From: Closterium sp. Naga37s-1
Taxonomy: Eukaryota; Streptophyta; Zygnematophyceae; Desmidiales; Closteriaceae
NCBI GenBank assembly: GCA_947471745.1
Contig: CANJKZ010001018.1
Span: 1,420,001 to 1,484,000 of the forward strand
Length of the DNA stretch: 64,000 nt
Reading direction: 5' to 3'
The first letter of the stretch is position 1. The number at the start of each line of letters is the position of its first letter. Of this stretch, positions 10,501-19,898 are shown piece by piece. A program made the position numbers and the translations under genes. The notes below the pieces were generated by a model. That model ran no database searches. It saw nothing but the letters and a program-made list of their open reading frames with translations, and was not told the DNA's origin.

Positions 10501-10994
10501 TGATAGAGCCAGTGGTGGGGGCAATGAAGAAGGAGGTGCAGTGCATGAATCCGGGCAGGGACATGAGGTCTCTCGGGGACATGCTTTTCCAGAAGAATGG
10601 CACGACGTCTGGTTTCCCGGAGGCTGCAATCATTTCCATCACAGCGCACCAAGTGTGGTTGGAGAGGTGCAACGCGGTCTTCCGTGGCAGTCGGTTCCAG
10701 CCAAAAAGGGCAATGAGGCGTATTGCGGTTGGCTTCACACGGCACGTGAAGATTTACAGCAGAGTGCGGATGAGGATGGCTGGCAGAAGTGGTTCGAGGA
10801 GGGCGGGTGACTGGGGGCACCTGAATGCTGACGAGGCAATTGCTATGCGGAGGCTTTACGAGAACGAGGCTTCGATGACGTGGAGGGCAGGAATCGCATC
10901 AGCAAGAATCGAACTGGTGACCTTTCGGTTCGGCATCCTTTCTCACACGACTACGACAGCACCGATGTTTAGTTTAGAACTACAGATTTTATAG
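7539..10994 (+). CDS. LINE reverse transcriptase with C-terminal zinc finger
   Basis: About 1150 residues. It starts with a basic, helical linker, then the RT: GKAPGQDGLPKEFF, NYRPITLLSFFYKLLAK, LLLVDFQKAYDSV (first catalytic Asp), GVRQGCPLAPYLF and the YADD box near 8904-8915. A thumb region follows, and near 10445-10500 a CTHCGG-x-ESQDHCLFSC motif of the zf-RVT type. No internal stop is present, so this ORF is intact although the endonuclease is in a different frame. I chose the ATG at 7539; a GTG at 7536 is also in frame. Confidence 0.92.
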   Translation: MVSLKSASADDHGPGLWRLQAPQAGGEGVRNIISAVVEAQATQPVQGLERLVTSLRASMRAHVAEERKRVRATMLHLEKRVEELRWKVMADPSLQVLYEELVKNEAALKLYQDSNKERLQVLSGLLQELAGETPSAFLTGLVKSRKAKTEITELTFKGVLRRGASEVLKAASEHFREAYALSPAPSPGEPWPIEKGRVLQESDRLQLDKDWSEQEVKAALRSLPVGKAPGQDGLPKEFFERNWGLLGPAVMREIRDFESTGVLSEAFTTAVTILLHKKGSRDDVGNYRPITLLSFFYKLLAKVLANRIKTVLSKVIPPNQFGFLPGRSLADAVSLVADAIDAAEQEDEDWLLLLVDFQKAYDSVSREYLFTTLSNMGFPSKFTGWVKGLHDGAATKVLLNGWIGERVEMAKGVRQGCPLAPYLFLCAVEPLCQEIERRKLGVRKRGVKGDLAYIGYADDTTLVLKGKEQVEAAGKLLGEFAEVSGLKVNHDKTTLMPLGKNLRRLHPIVSPFKWANKNTSERLLGIWITSGGSPGPAWDKAFEKVSAVLSCWETKHLKTSARVTIINNYAMPILLFQAQIYAPPYEAWTKVKRLCHNFISGGKALLDRHFTLWSYDLSCRGRKEGGLGVIDLKHRIDSTVIQGLGKALAEQEPLRNWLWERAAAFPLGLATIYAHPSILKHWLGGGMRWKAAVRALWDSKIVVVGAPAHRWDAEEEQLLFNRNVFFRGKSPFGNQAGSLCLKGVRLGDLVVKGRDGSRVRKSEADLERELGGVEQMKWALKAWEATPQGWRDLVLKQLSAEEIFRETRLIRTASYRPGEFFYYQLQYVNNGELYGRRVTVDKKGFISAMEYASVVSVEFRSASPMAVIEGKVRGVLGAPRTRLLYSTICEKGERAGLKKLRKAMKPSVVQPKQQLKWEDDLGRKIDWGKAITVRDSLATPCRAREVVLRVHSNNLQVGERLPFLGARAKCTHCGGVESQDHCLFSCPVIEPVVGAMKKEVQCMNPGRDMRSLGDMLFQKNGTTSGFPEAAIISITAHQVWLERCNAVFRGSRFQPKRAMRRIAVGFTRHVKIYSRVRMRMAGRSGSRRAGDWGHLNADEAIAMRRLYENEASMTWRAGIASARIELVTFRFGILSHTTTTAPMFSLELQIL

Positions 10995-11000
10995 CACCCT

Positions 11001-11464
11001 TACCTTTGCGACGAATCTGGGACTACCTTAGGGTTTGCTCGTCCCTTTTTCTCCCGCTCCTCCTTCTCGCTAGTTGAGCTCCCCGCCAGACACGCTCCAC
11101 CTACTAGTGCAAGGTAAGAACTACCCTAACTTCTCAATTTGAGCCAAATCAGATCATTAGAAGCTAAACTACCATTTCTTAGTCTCAAATCGTAGTTGTT
11201 TAACATAGTATTGGCCGCATGTTGTTTAAGGCTTAGGTTCTAGGATTGTTGTAGATACTTTAGCTTTAGGTCTTTCACTAGATTGCATCCATTCTTCTAC
11301 TATTCATCGTCTCTTTCCTGTTTTGCATGCTTACAACCTCGTATTTGCATATTTCATTGACGTTTTTACTTCCTTTCGTCTTATGTTCTTGTTATGTCGA
11401 TTTGAACGCTAACCTTCTTTTCCTTGATAGCCAGATAAATTTAAACTATTTCGACCCGAGCAAC
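11001..11464. other. Non-coding stretch right of the LINE
   Basis: No gene is seen. It contains T-rich text and no obvious poly(A) tail. It grades into the CT-rich repeat at 11465. Confidence 0.5.
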
Positions 11465-12170
11465 ATGTCGTTCTCTCTCTCTCGTCCTACCTCTCTCGTT
11501 CTCTCGTTCTCTCTCTCTTTCATTCTCGTTCTATCTCTCTCGTTCTCTCGTTCTTTCTCTCTCTCTCGTTCTTTCTATCTCTCGTTTTCTCTCTCTCGTT
11601 CTCTCGTTCTCGTTCTCTCGTTCTCTCTCTCTCGTTCTCTCTCGTTCTCGTTCTCTCGTTCTCTCTCTCTCCTTCGTTCTCTCTCTCTCTCGTTCTCTCT
11701 CTCTCTCGTTCTCTCTCTCTCTCGTTCTCTCTCTCTCTCTCGTTCTCTCTCTCTCGTTCTCTCTCTCTCGTTCTCTCTCTCTCTCGTTCGTTCTCTCTCT
11801 CTCGTTCTCTCTCGTTCGTTCTCTCTCTCTCGTTCTCTCTCTCGTTCTCTCTCTCTCTCTCTCGTTCTCTCTTTCTGGTTCTCTCTCTCTCGTTCTCTCT
11901 CTCTCTCTCGTTCGTTCTCTCTCTCTCGTTCTCTCTCTCGTTCTCTCTCTCTCGTTCTCTCGTTCTCTGTCTCGTTTTCTCTCTCTCGTTCTCTCTCATT
12001 CGTTCTCTCTCTCTTGTTCTCTCTCTCTCGTTCTATCTCTCTCGTTCTCGTTCGTTCTCTCTCTCTCGTTCGTTCTCTCTGGTTCGTCCTCTCTCTCTCG
12101 TCCTCTCTCTCTCGTCCTCTCTCTCTCTCTCGCTCTCGCTGTCGCTCTCGCTCTCGCTCTCCCTCTCCGT
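11465..12170 (+). repeat. CTCTCTCTCGTT pyrimidine repeat, about 700 bp
   Basis: Alternating (CT)n runs broken by CGTT or GTT at irregular steps of 10-14 bases. The strand is almost free of A, so long shadow frames (Leu/Ser/Arg on +, Arg/Glu/Asn on -) stay open; these are not genes. Such an asymmetric polypyrimidine tract could form triplex (H-DNA). Confidence 0.95.
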
Positions 12171-12790
12171 TGTATATCGTCGTTTCCTGTTTTATTACTT
12201 GCTCTGTTTTTTTTTGTTCTGCTTTTTAATGTATATCGTTCTTCATCATTTTTTTTCCTTACCACCATTAGCTTGCATTCTGTTTGGTTACTATGTTCTT
12301 CTCCTCATCTGCCTTGCTTTCTTTTCTATTTTCTCCACACTTTGATAATTATTTTCTTCTCTCCCCTCTTCCTTTCTTTCCCTCTCCTTTTTTCCTTCTA
12401 ATTTTCGTTCCAGATGTGTACATCTGCCAAGATTACTTGTGAAGTGGATACGTAGTGGCGGTGATATGTAGGATTGTATTGTATTGATGTTTGCATGTTT
12501 TATTGTTTTATCAGTTTGTGCATTGAGTCTTTTTGTGTTTGTGTGAATGTGTGTGATCTTGTATATGTATTTTTATGTGTGTGTGTGCTCTCGTGCGTGT
12601 GTGCTGTGGTTGTATGCATTCATCATATCCATTGCAATAACAATGCATGTCTGTGATATTTAAGAAAGAAGCTCAGGTCTATCATTTCACAAAAGCTTCA
12701 TTGGCGCGCTCAGTGACTCGTGTGCGACCACTTCGAACTGGATTTGATAGAGTTGACTTATTTTTTTAGACTTCACAGATTGTGTTGTTT

Positions 12791-12893
12791 CATGTGGTAG
12801 TTGATTATTCAAAAGTTAAGCTATTGACCTCCCCCCCATGCTAGGCAGGGGATGCGGTAGCTTAGCTTTTGTGTTGTTAACTATCACGCATTT
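12791..12893. repeat. Imperfect inverted repeat (about 34-base arms)
   Basis: The left arm, catgtggtag...aaaagttaagcta, pairs with the right arm, tagcttagctttt...ctatcacgcat, with several mismatches. The intervening 30 bases hold a C-run and a G-run that could pair too. It could be the relic of a fold-back element or an expressed hairpin; the sequence alone does not decide. Confidence 0.5.
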
Positions 12894-13214
12894 TTATCCA
12901 TTTACCATCATGCACGTGTGTGTTCTAATATTCCACATTATACGCTATGCATACTAAGCATTCTCCATGCATAAGCATCTATTTCACTTGTTTCATTACA
13001 TTCATATAAGCATGCGTGTGAAATTCATAACATGATTATCATGCATTTCATGACTCAAAGTAATAATCATTGCACCGAATAGCACGGTAAAAATATACTG
13101 CAAACAGTACAACAAACTACTACAATGAAGGAAAATCATTGCCTAAAAGACAGTGAACAACATTTAAAACTGCTCAACATGCACAGTATGGGAAGGGTAT
13201 TACTGTAGTTTACG

Positions 13215-13260
13215 AATTTTATTTTCATGTTTTATTAAATATAAACATGAAAATAAAATT
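13215..13260. repeat. Perfect 18-bp inverted repeat with a 10-base loop
   Basis: aattttattttcatgttt at 13215-13232 is the exact reverse complement of 13243-13260. The loop is tattaaatat. Confidence 0.9.
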
Positions 13261-13279
13261 TGGCAAAATCGATCGTAAA

Positions 13280-13296
13280 GGGTTGCTTCGCAACCC
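13280..13296. repeat. Short perfect hairpin gggttgc-ttc-gcaaccc
   Basis: A 7-bp perfect stem with a 3-base loop lies 19 bases after the larger palindrome. Short GC-rich hairpins of this kind are common in algal organelle intergenic DNA, which raises a possible organelle origin. Confidence 0.7.
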
Positions 13297-13489
13297 AAAA
13301 AAACCAAAATGGTTACGCGCCCTAAGGTTATTGGGAGTGGCGTGACGTGTGCTATTCTGGTCCGCAACAGCATGTGCAGACTTGTGAGCGTGATAGGAGA
13401 GGCTTCCGCAAATAATAGAGGGACACAAGGGTTCAACGTGTACCATATGACATAAAATATTATTATATACATAAATTCCAAATTCAGCT

Positions 13490-14776
13490 CTAGCATAGTA
13501 CTTCGTTACACCCTATGCTTGGCCTTCTTTGTACAGAAAATCCATTTGTAGGAGGATTTGAGGGAACTGATACAGACCCTCCCCTCCCATCAACACCAAT
13601 TTCAACCACAGAGCCGCCATATCTGGCTGGTAGCCCTTCCCAAGGAAGCGTTGCTTTGTGGTGTTGATACCCTACACCTGGAACGAAGTCTGGCGAAGCT
13701 CCAAATGGTTTCGAGTACGGGTGTACACTAAACGAACCTCCATAAGAGGACATTGTCATGCGGGTCACCTCTGACCGCATATCCTCCATAGCCTTCCTCT
13801 CAGCTTGCCTCTGCCGCCACATACACACCCCACACACCGCACAGCCGCAGCACACAAGCACAATCACCACAACCACAACCACAATAATCGCAATCATTCC
13901 AGCTCCCAAACCAGGAGTGCCATTTTTGCTCGCACTTTGTCCCTCATTCCCCTTTGAGCTTGGGAAAGAGCTAGGACCCTTTACAACGCCAGCACCATCA
14001 TTCCCAATGCTTCCTGGAGGTCCGGAATCTGATGGAAATGGCGACGGAAATGAAGTCGCACCTTCAGGTAGGGTGCACCACTGGAAGGCTCGGCCAAGGC
14101 TCTGGTTTGGGTCAGTAGTCCAGCCTTGGGAACAGATGCACTGGCTGCTGTCAGGTGCTGCTGACGTTCCGTGGGGCCCACAATCAACGGGCTGAGGAGG
14201 GGGCGGTGGTGCTGAGGCCTGTGCTGGTGGTGGTTGTAACGAGTATGTGGGTGTAGCAGGTGAGAATGGTGAGCCTGGTAGAGGAGGTTGAAAGGAGGCG
14301 CCAGTAGGAGGAAGGGGAGAGGTGGGAAGGGGGAATGGAGAGGGATCGGAGGGAGATGAAGGGGGGACGGAGGGAGGAATTTGCGGTTGGAGCCAGGGGG
14401 AAGGCGGAAGGGAGGGGGAAAGGGGGCTAGGCGGGGGAGGGGACGTGCAGATGAACCCGGGGAGGCAGGAAGTTGAAAAAGGGGAGGGCGGAAGGGGAGC
14501 CTCGCATAAATTCTTGACGGTGTTCCAGATGGGCCTGAAAGGGCCGTATTTGGTGCTGCAGTCAACTGCACGGCACCAGGGGAAATCGTCTCCCGTTATA
14601 AGCTCCTGATCTACTGTGCATGTGATGCAATAGAGGCGGTAGTTGTACGCGATTAGAACGCCCGGCGGTGGACATGGAGGGGCGGCGGATTGAAGAATCT
14701 TTCTCCCGTGGTTACCACCAAAACCTGCTTGCGCGGAAAATGCAGGGTCGGATGGCGATGGCATAGCCGACACCAT
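13490..14776 (-). CDS. Proline-rich single-pass membrane protein, function unknown
   Basis: The 428-residue reading has an N-terminal Cys-containing part (Cys at 35, 50, 53, 68, 73, 91), a Pro/Ser-rich stretch (about 92-196) like plant cell-wall hydroxyproline-rich proteins, a small Cys cluster VDCGPHG...CICSQGW (198-219) that resembles an EGF-like half, and a strong membrane segment (about 294-320) followed by Cys and basic residues, then a 108-residue cytosolic tail rich in Ser and Gly. This suggests an outside wall- or matrix-contacting domain and a short inside tail with no kinase. No clear signal peptide follows the first Met, so the true start or an upstream exon may be missing; ccgcgcaagcag-like bases near 14730 could be an acceptor. 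No known family is recognised. Confidence 0.65.
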   Translation of the reverse strand: MVSAMPSPSDPAFSAQAGFGGNHGRKILQSAAPPCPPPGVLIAYNYRLYCITCTVDQELITGDDFPWCRAVDCSTKYGPFRPIWNTVKNLCEAPLPPSPFSTSCLPGFICTSPPPPSPLSPSLPPSPWLQPQIPPSVPPSSPSDPSPFPLPTSPLPPTGASFQPPLPGSPFSPATPTYSLQPPPAQASAPPPPPQPVDCGPHGTSAAPDSSQCICSQGWTTDPNQSLGRAFQWCTLPEGATSFPSPFPSDSGPPGSIGNDGAGVVKGPSSFPSSKGNEGQSASKNGTPGLGAGMIAIIVVVVVVIVLVCCGCAVCGVCMWRQRQAERKAMEDMRSEVTRMTMSSYGGSFSVHPYSKPFGASPDFVPGVGYQHHKATLPWEGLPARYGGSVVEIGVDGRGGSVSVPSNPPTNGFSVQRRPSIGCNEVLC

Positions 14777-16927
14777 TCTTCCGAAACAGTGCTGTCGGAT
14801 TCTGAAACGATAAGGTTGGCGCGATCAGGTTTCAGAAAGAAAAACTACGCATGGCGCAATGAGGTTGGCTCGGTCAGGTTTCAGTAAGAAAAATAATACG
14901 CGACATGAATGACAATCTGACCAATTTTCTAGACTGCGCACGGTGGGATGAACAACTGACGGAAGATTACGCAAAGGAGATAACATAAAACGAACGAAAC
15001 GCGCCTTACAGGATGAGAAGGAATGCAACATGAAACGACGCCCATAACGGAACCTTCGCTTCTTTATCAGCCATATTGAGCCTGGAACATTGAAGCCATT
15101 AGAAAACAGTCATACCACGCTCTCATGGTTATTCAGGAAGCCGCGCACCTGAGAGTGTGACAAAAAAAGTTGACCCGTGAGAGGTGTCGAATCAAGTCAA
15201 TTCCAAATCAGACATGCAACGGTATCTGTAAAACGCTGCTGATGCTGTTGAGAATAAGTCTTCTTGTAAGTCAATCGCTCTACTAAGAGCTTTCAAGAAT
15301 GAGACGGGAACGGTATTACGGAAATGTGGAGGGCTTGAATGGGAGTGGTGGAGGGGATGATGAATGAACTGGGTGTATTTTCGCCAGGTGTTGGATAGAA
15401 ATCGCGTGCGACTTCGCGACGTCTCAAGAGTTGATGCACTGGCATTGGCGATCTACATCTGTGGCTTGGAGAGAATTCTGTCAGCAAACCGGCAAACAGA
15501 CGAAGATGAACCGGCAGATTCGCGAGGGAGTATTCTGGATTGTGGGGGTTGTACCTTGGACCTTCGGAGGTTCGTCTCAGCTTCGCACAGTTTGTTCGTG
15601 GTTTGGTAATGTGGTTACTCGAATAGGCTAGAACGGGTTCGAGAGTGACCCCTGTTCGTTCATTGGGGTGCGCACGAGCTTGCGCATGAGCTTGTGTAAA
15701 TTGTACGAACTGGACAACCCCTGGATCTCAAAGGTGCGTGGTCCGACTGGGCATGATCGGACCAATGTCCAGGCAAACATAGCTGGTTCCTTTTCGGACT
15801 GACCAAAGTCCGAATCCAAACCCAACCAAAATTCGTTTTCCCCCCCAGCTCAAACTGGTCCCTCGTCAGGCAGATTCCCGACCCCTCTCCACTCTTCTCC
15901 ACCCTTCTCAAATCTTCTCCAATCTTTTCCACACTACGGTATCGTTCTGTAGGCATCACGGAGGGAAGGGGAGGGAAAATAGGAAGCTGCCTGCCTCTGT
16001 AATTTTAGGTTCGAAATGGCGGTCAGCCCGGAAAAGGCTGACGTGGCAGTCATTTCCCTTCCGAACCTAATCGAAGGGAAATGCCTGCAGAACAGTCATT
16101 TCCCTCCAGGGAAATGCATCCCCCAGAAGGTTCCTATTTCCCCTCACCACCTTCCTCCTCAGGCAAATTTTTTTGCCTCCGCCCCGCTATCGGCCACCTA
16201 CCCTTCACGGGGAAGTGCGACGGTGACGGGAGGGAGGAGCTGGGCGTGGGAACACCAGCCTCCCACCCAAGAAACAAGCTTCCATGTACAGCCACTACCC
16301 CAAACAGGGTTGCAAATCTCAAATCGAAAAAAACAAACACACACCAACCACCAAAGTGAAAACCCTGGCGGCCTGCTCACCACCTCTGTATGTTGGGGTT
16401 TTTTTATGTTGAAAACTCCCAGCCCCAGATAATTACCCTGGTCCTGCATTCGATAGTCACGATTTACCCCTCCATTGGGCGCGAGAAATTCCGCGAGAAG
16501 TTCGTCATTTTCCCTCGGAAATTACCTCCTCAAAATCTGAAATTTCCCATCTCGCATGTTTGCCCAGGGGGGGGAAATCGACCTCGGAACCCACCTCAGA
16601 ACCCTCCTCATTTCCCTTCTCCATCCCTCCTCCCCCAATCGTCAGGTGCCTACAGAACGACACCTACGTTTTCAAGTGTCTCTGCACATTTCCCCCTTCG
16701 TTTCCTTCCCATGCCCTCACTAACTTCCCAGGATTACACACCAGCACTCCATGGGCCGTCCCTGGTAAGGTCCGTTAGCTTGGTCCGACAGCCAATGCGA
16801 CATTCTTGTCTCACCAGATCTCTCTCTTACGGTGGTTCAAAAAGGGTAGAAATATGTTCCCAGCTGAAGTGATTGAAGTCAGATCTTCGTCTCAGAAATC
16901 TCAGCCTTCACAGGTCAACTCCAGAGC
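14777..16927. other. Intergenic stretch between the membrane protein and the F-box gene
   Basis: The two genes are divergent, so both promoters must lie here, but I see no distinctive element. Short open frames are present without family resemblance or codon structure. C-rich and ggaaatg-type blocks recur at 16070-16620. Confidence 0.5.
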
Positions 16928-18595
16928 ATGTCGCTTTCCAGAAAAATCTATTCGCTTCCTGACGATGTTCTTGTCAGGATCTTCTGGCATTCTGACCGGC
17001 CGACCCCTTCACTGTCTCTCTCCGACTACTACGGGGATGATAAACCAGATCGACAGCATGATCCTCATTTCACGACACCTCCTGCCTCTGCCAATGTCGC
17101 TCACGTTCTCAGCATCGCCTCAGTCTGCCGTCGCTGGCGGGAGCTCGCACAGAAATTCGTCACAACGCTTCACGTTTCACCAGATCGTCTCGTGTCTCGC
17201 CAGGATCTGAAACGCGTTTTGGTGTCCTTCCCGAATCTCTCTCACCTGCACTTGAGCAACGGAAGCATGGAAACTATCGACGACGATTTTCTAGCATTTC
17301 TCGGCTCAAAGTTTCCTAACCTAACCGCTCTTCATGTCGGCTCAGGCATTGCTCCAGAGGACCGCTTTCAGTATCATTACGGGGATGTAGACGACTCTGA
17401 TGATTCAGAGCACACTGTCACGGCAGCTGGGCTGGATATTCTCTTCCACAATTGTTGCCGCTTGGAGCAGCTGTCACTTCAGTGCCTCCATTGGAAAACG
17501 AAGTTCCCGATCTCGTTCTTCCAGCTGACACGCCTGCACACGCTGTGTCTTGGGGGAATATCGCCTCTGATGGACCCCAACTTCGCCAATCTGACTTCTC
17601 TGACAAAGCTTTCGATTCAGAAACGGGACATGCGGTTGCATCAGATGTCGCCGTTAACTCGCCTTCCGAATCTGACCAGCCTGTTCTTTCCAGGAGAGGC
17701 GTCGTTCCGTGATTACGAAGGGGACTTTTCATTCGGGCAACTGACCTCTCTTCGTTTGCTGGGATTCGTGCGGGGGACAACAGAATTCCCTTCAATGTTT
17801 CCATCAGAGTCACCGTGTTTCCGTCTTCAACGTTTATTGCTTACTGATGTTCGGAACATCCCGCATGAGGATCTTGGCGAGCGGTTCCCGGCACTTCTCG
17901 AACTCTGCCTTTCAAAAATCGGTGACGGTTCGACTGAGCAGGGAGATTCCCTTACAAGCATCAGCACCTTGGAAGTTCTCACCCTTTCTGACTGTAGTAT
18001 AACCAGCCTACCTGAGAATCTTGGAGTTTTGTCAAGGCTGAAGTCCTTGGTGCTGAGTAGCTGGTTACTGGAGAAACTCCCAGATTCCATTGGGTTACTC
18101 ACCGGGCTTCAGAAGCTGTCCATTGACTCTATGAACATTGACTCCCTCCCTGCAGCAATTTCTTGCTTGGCTGCTCTTGAATCGTTGAGCATCAGGCATT
18201 TACAGCTGACATCGATCCCAGAGGGGATAGGCGAGCTGACCAATCTCCGCACTTTGGAGCTGAACTGGTGTCGTGCCCTGCAGAAGCTGCCAACGTCACT
18301 CAGTCGTCTCTCTTCTCTGACACGGCTCGAAATCAACATGTGCCCTACTATTGCTTGTCTTCCAGAGGGTACAGGCCAGCTGCGTGACCTGCGCGAGTTG
18401 ATATTGAGCCACTGTATTAATCTGACAGAGCTGCCAGAATCCATCACCCAACTGAGCCGCCTAAAAACTCTCAATGCCCCCATGTGTGTCATGCTCGCGT
18501 CGGCACCTCGAGCCATGGGAAACCTTTCATATCTGCACGAGCTGGATCTGAGGGGTTGTTATCAGCTAAAGGAGACCATAGAAACTCTGCCATAG
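16928..18595 (+). CDS. F-box / leucine-rich-repeat protein (5' part of a broken or split gene)
   Basis: F-box LRR proteins are the substrate-choosing subunit of SCF ubiquitin ligases. The F-box is at about residues 5-75 (YSLPDDVLVRIF ... SIASVCRRWRELAQ), interrupted by an insert of about 35 residues. From about residue 100 to the end run many LRRs of the plant xLxxLPxxIxxLxxL type (for example SLPENLGVLSRLKSL, KLPDSIGLLTGLQKL). The frame stops with TAG at 18593-18595, but the same frame past this stop codes further good LRRs to 19333 with only one more stop. The protein could still be made as a 555-residue form. The ATG at 16928 is directly before the F-box and is the natural start. Confidence 0.82.
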   Translation: MSLSRKIYSLPDDVLVRIFWHSDRPTPSLSLSDYYGDDKPDRQHDPHFTTPPASANVAHVLSIASVCRRWRELAQKFVTTLHVSPDRLVSRQDLKRVLVSFPNLSHLHLSNGSMETIDDDFLAFLGSKFPNLTALHVGSGIAPEDRFQYHYGDVDDSDDSEHTVTAAGLDILFHNCCRLEQLSLQCLHWKTKFPISFFQLTRLHTLCLGGISPLMDPNFANLTSLTKLSIQKRDMRLHQMSPLTRLPNLTSLFFPGEASFRDYEGDFSFGQLTSLRLLGFVRGTTEFPSMFPSESPCFRLQRLLLTDVRNIPHEDLGERFPALLELCLSKIGDGSTEQGDSLTSISTLEVLTLSDCSITSLPENLGVLSRLKSLVLSSWLLEKLPDSIGLLTGLQKLSIDSMNIDSLPAAISCLAALESLSIRHLQLTSIPEGIGELTNLRTLELNWCRALQKLPTSLSRLSSLTRLEINMCPTIACLPEGTGQLRDLRELILSHCINLTELPESITQLSRLKTLNAPMCVMLASAPRAMGNLSYLHELDLRGCYQLKETIETLP

Positions 18596-19333
18596 TTTCT
18601 GGAAACCTTGGGCTTGGGAAACGACAGCAGCAGCACCATCCTTCCTGACTTGTGAGCAGCTCAAAATCTTAAGAACCTGCGGTTGATTCAGGTTGCTACC
18701 ATGGATGCAGCCAGCAGCTGTTGGCTCTCCCAGATAGAGCACCTGGAGATGCTCATGGGCGCTGAACAAAGAGAATTTCCACTCCTGCCCATGTTCCTTT
18801 CATCCCTCCGCGTTCTGCACATCTCACGAGCCAAGTCCCTGCAACACCTGCCTCATGATATCGGCTCTCTGCCTCAGCTGCGACAGCTGCGAGTGGAAGG
18901 GGCGGAATCTCTGCAGGAGATTCCAGCAAGTGTGGGCCAGCTTGTGCAACTCAGATCTCTTCACATCGAAGCTCCAAATCTGACCCACCTTCCCGAGACC
19001 ATCTCTTCCTTATCAAGGTTGGGCGACCTCAACCTGTGGAGATGCTCCTCCCTGACAAGGCTGCCCTGCTCTTTCACCGTCCTCACCTACCTGCACAGAT
19101 TGGACGTCAGGGGGACGTCACTTCACGTGCTCCCTCCCAATTTCCACCATTTTAGAAGTCTCAGGGAGCTGGATCTGAGATACTGTGAGCAGCTTCAGTC
19201 TCTGCCACAAGAGCTGCGGTACATGACGATGCTGCGAGTGCTGAATGTTATTGGCTGCAAGTTGCTTGATTCAGATTCGGCACCTTCCAATGTTTATGCG
19301 ATGTATGGACTCGTGGCTTATGACGACTGGTAG
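18596..19333 (+). pseudogene. LRR tail of the F-box gene, separated by TAG and TGA
   Basis: It is in the same frame as 16928-18595. Between TAG (18593-18595) and a second stop TGA (18653-18655) the frame still reads FLETLGLGNDSSSTILPDL, and after it LRRs continue (LPHDIGSLPQLRQLRVEG, IPASVGQLVQLRSLHIE, LPETISSLSRLGDLNLW) to a stop at 19331-19333. A small intron removing both stops is possible, but I see no convincing GT...AG pair. Two nonsense changes are simpler. Confidence 0.7.
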
Positions 19334-19364
19334 GCTGGGCGCATGTCATGGAGCTGTGTAGATG

Positions 19365-19414
19365 TCCCTGCCACAAGAGCTGTGTAACATGACGATGCTG
19401 GATCTCCGCGGCTG
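19365..19414 (+). repeat. Decayed duplicate of the last LRR
   Basis: The stretch tccctgccacaagagctg...gacgatgctg...ggctgc repeats 19198-19259 with a deletion. It lies after the stop, so it is a leftover of LRR-unit duplication or of a longer ancestral reading frame. Confidence 0.7.
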
Positions 19415-19676
19415 CACGATGCATGACTAACTGCCGGCCAATCTATATGTGAGGCAAGTAATCAGCTCAAGTCAAATCAGGATTCATGATACCGTAAAGT
19501 GGGCTTTTGGAAGTTGCTTGGGGGTGCAGATTTGTATGCAACTAGTATGGCCGGTATAAGCACAAGGTATGCTATACTGGTAGTTTAACAAAAGTGACTA
19601 CCGTCATGCACAAGTGCATTAGAGGGGTGCACTCGGTAGCATTTTCGTATTCATTTCTTCTGTTGTTTTAGAGCCG

Positions 19677-19881
19677 TGTTGGAATATATATATGTAACTG
19701 CCTGTAGCTGTAGTTTAGTGTAGCTATCATAAACTGTTGGTGGTGCACCATTCTTGTTTCCTGCCTATTTGTACTGTTCGCTCCATAATGAACCTCCTCT
19801 TTCATTGGTGACACTTCTCTCTTGCTTCTCTCGTTCCTGTAGCCATGGCTACTAAACCCACTCATCATTCCGTTCTTGACA
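19677..19881 (+). repeat. 5' LTR of the small LTR element
   Basis: 205 bases, TGTTGGAATATATATATG ... GTTCTTGACA. It differs from the right copy by a few substitutions and a 3-base indel, so insertion was fairly recent. A TATA-like run is near its start. Confidence 0.93.
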
Positions 19882-19898
19882 TGGTATAAGAGCGAGTC
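19882..19898 (+). promoter_or_regulatory. Primer-binding site (initiator-Met tRNA type)
   Basis: TGGTATAAGAGCGAGTC follows the LTR with no gap and resembles the plant iMet PBS TGGTATCAGAGC with one change in the first twelve bases. Confidence 0.8.

Larger units (their letters stand above)
6438..11000 (+). mobile_element. LINE (non-LTR retrotransposon), probably 5'-truncated
   Basis: An apurinic-endonuclease-like domain followed by a non-LTR reverse transcriptase with a C-terminal CCHC/zf-RVT motif defines a plant-type L1-like LINE. The left limit is not sharp: a short ORF at 6438-6842 overlaps the endonuclease start by 8 bases and could be the tail of ORF1. I see no clear poly(A) tail or target duplication at the 3' side, so the right limit is approximate. 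It lies just after the kinase exon donor site, probably in an intron. Confidence 0.85.
12171..13489. other. AT-rich intergenic DNA with two fold-back structures
   Basis: No gene is supported. An imperfect hairpin lies at 12791-12893 and a perfect 18-bp inverted repeat at 13215-13260, followed by a 7-bp hairpin at 13280-13296. The rest is T-rich or TG-rich simple sequence. Confidence 0.6.

Noticed and set aside
11327-12229. 300-residue Ser/Leu/Arg frame and the 159-residue Arg/Glu frame opposite
   Set aside because: Simple-sequence product of the CT/CGTT repeat.
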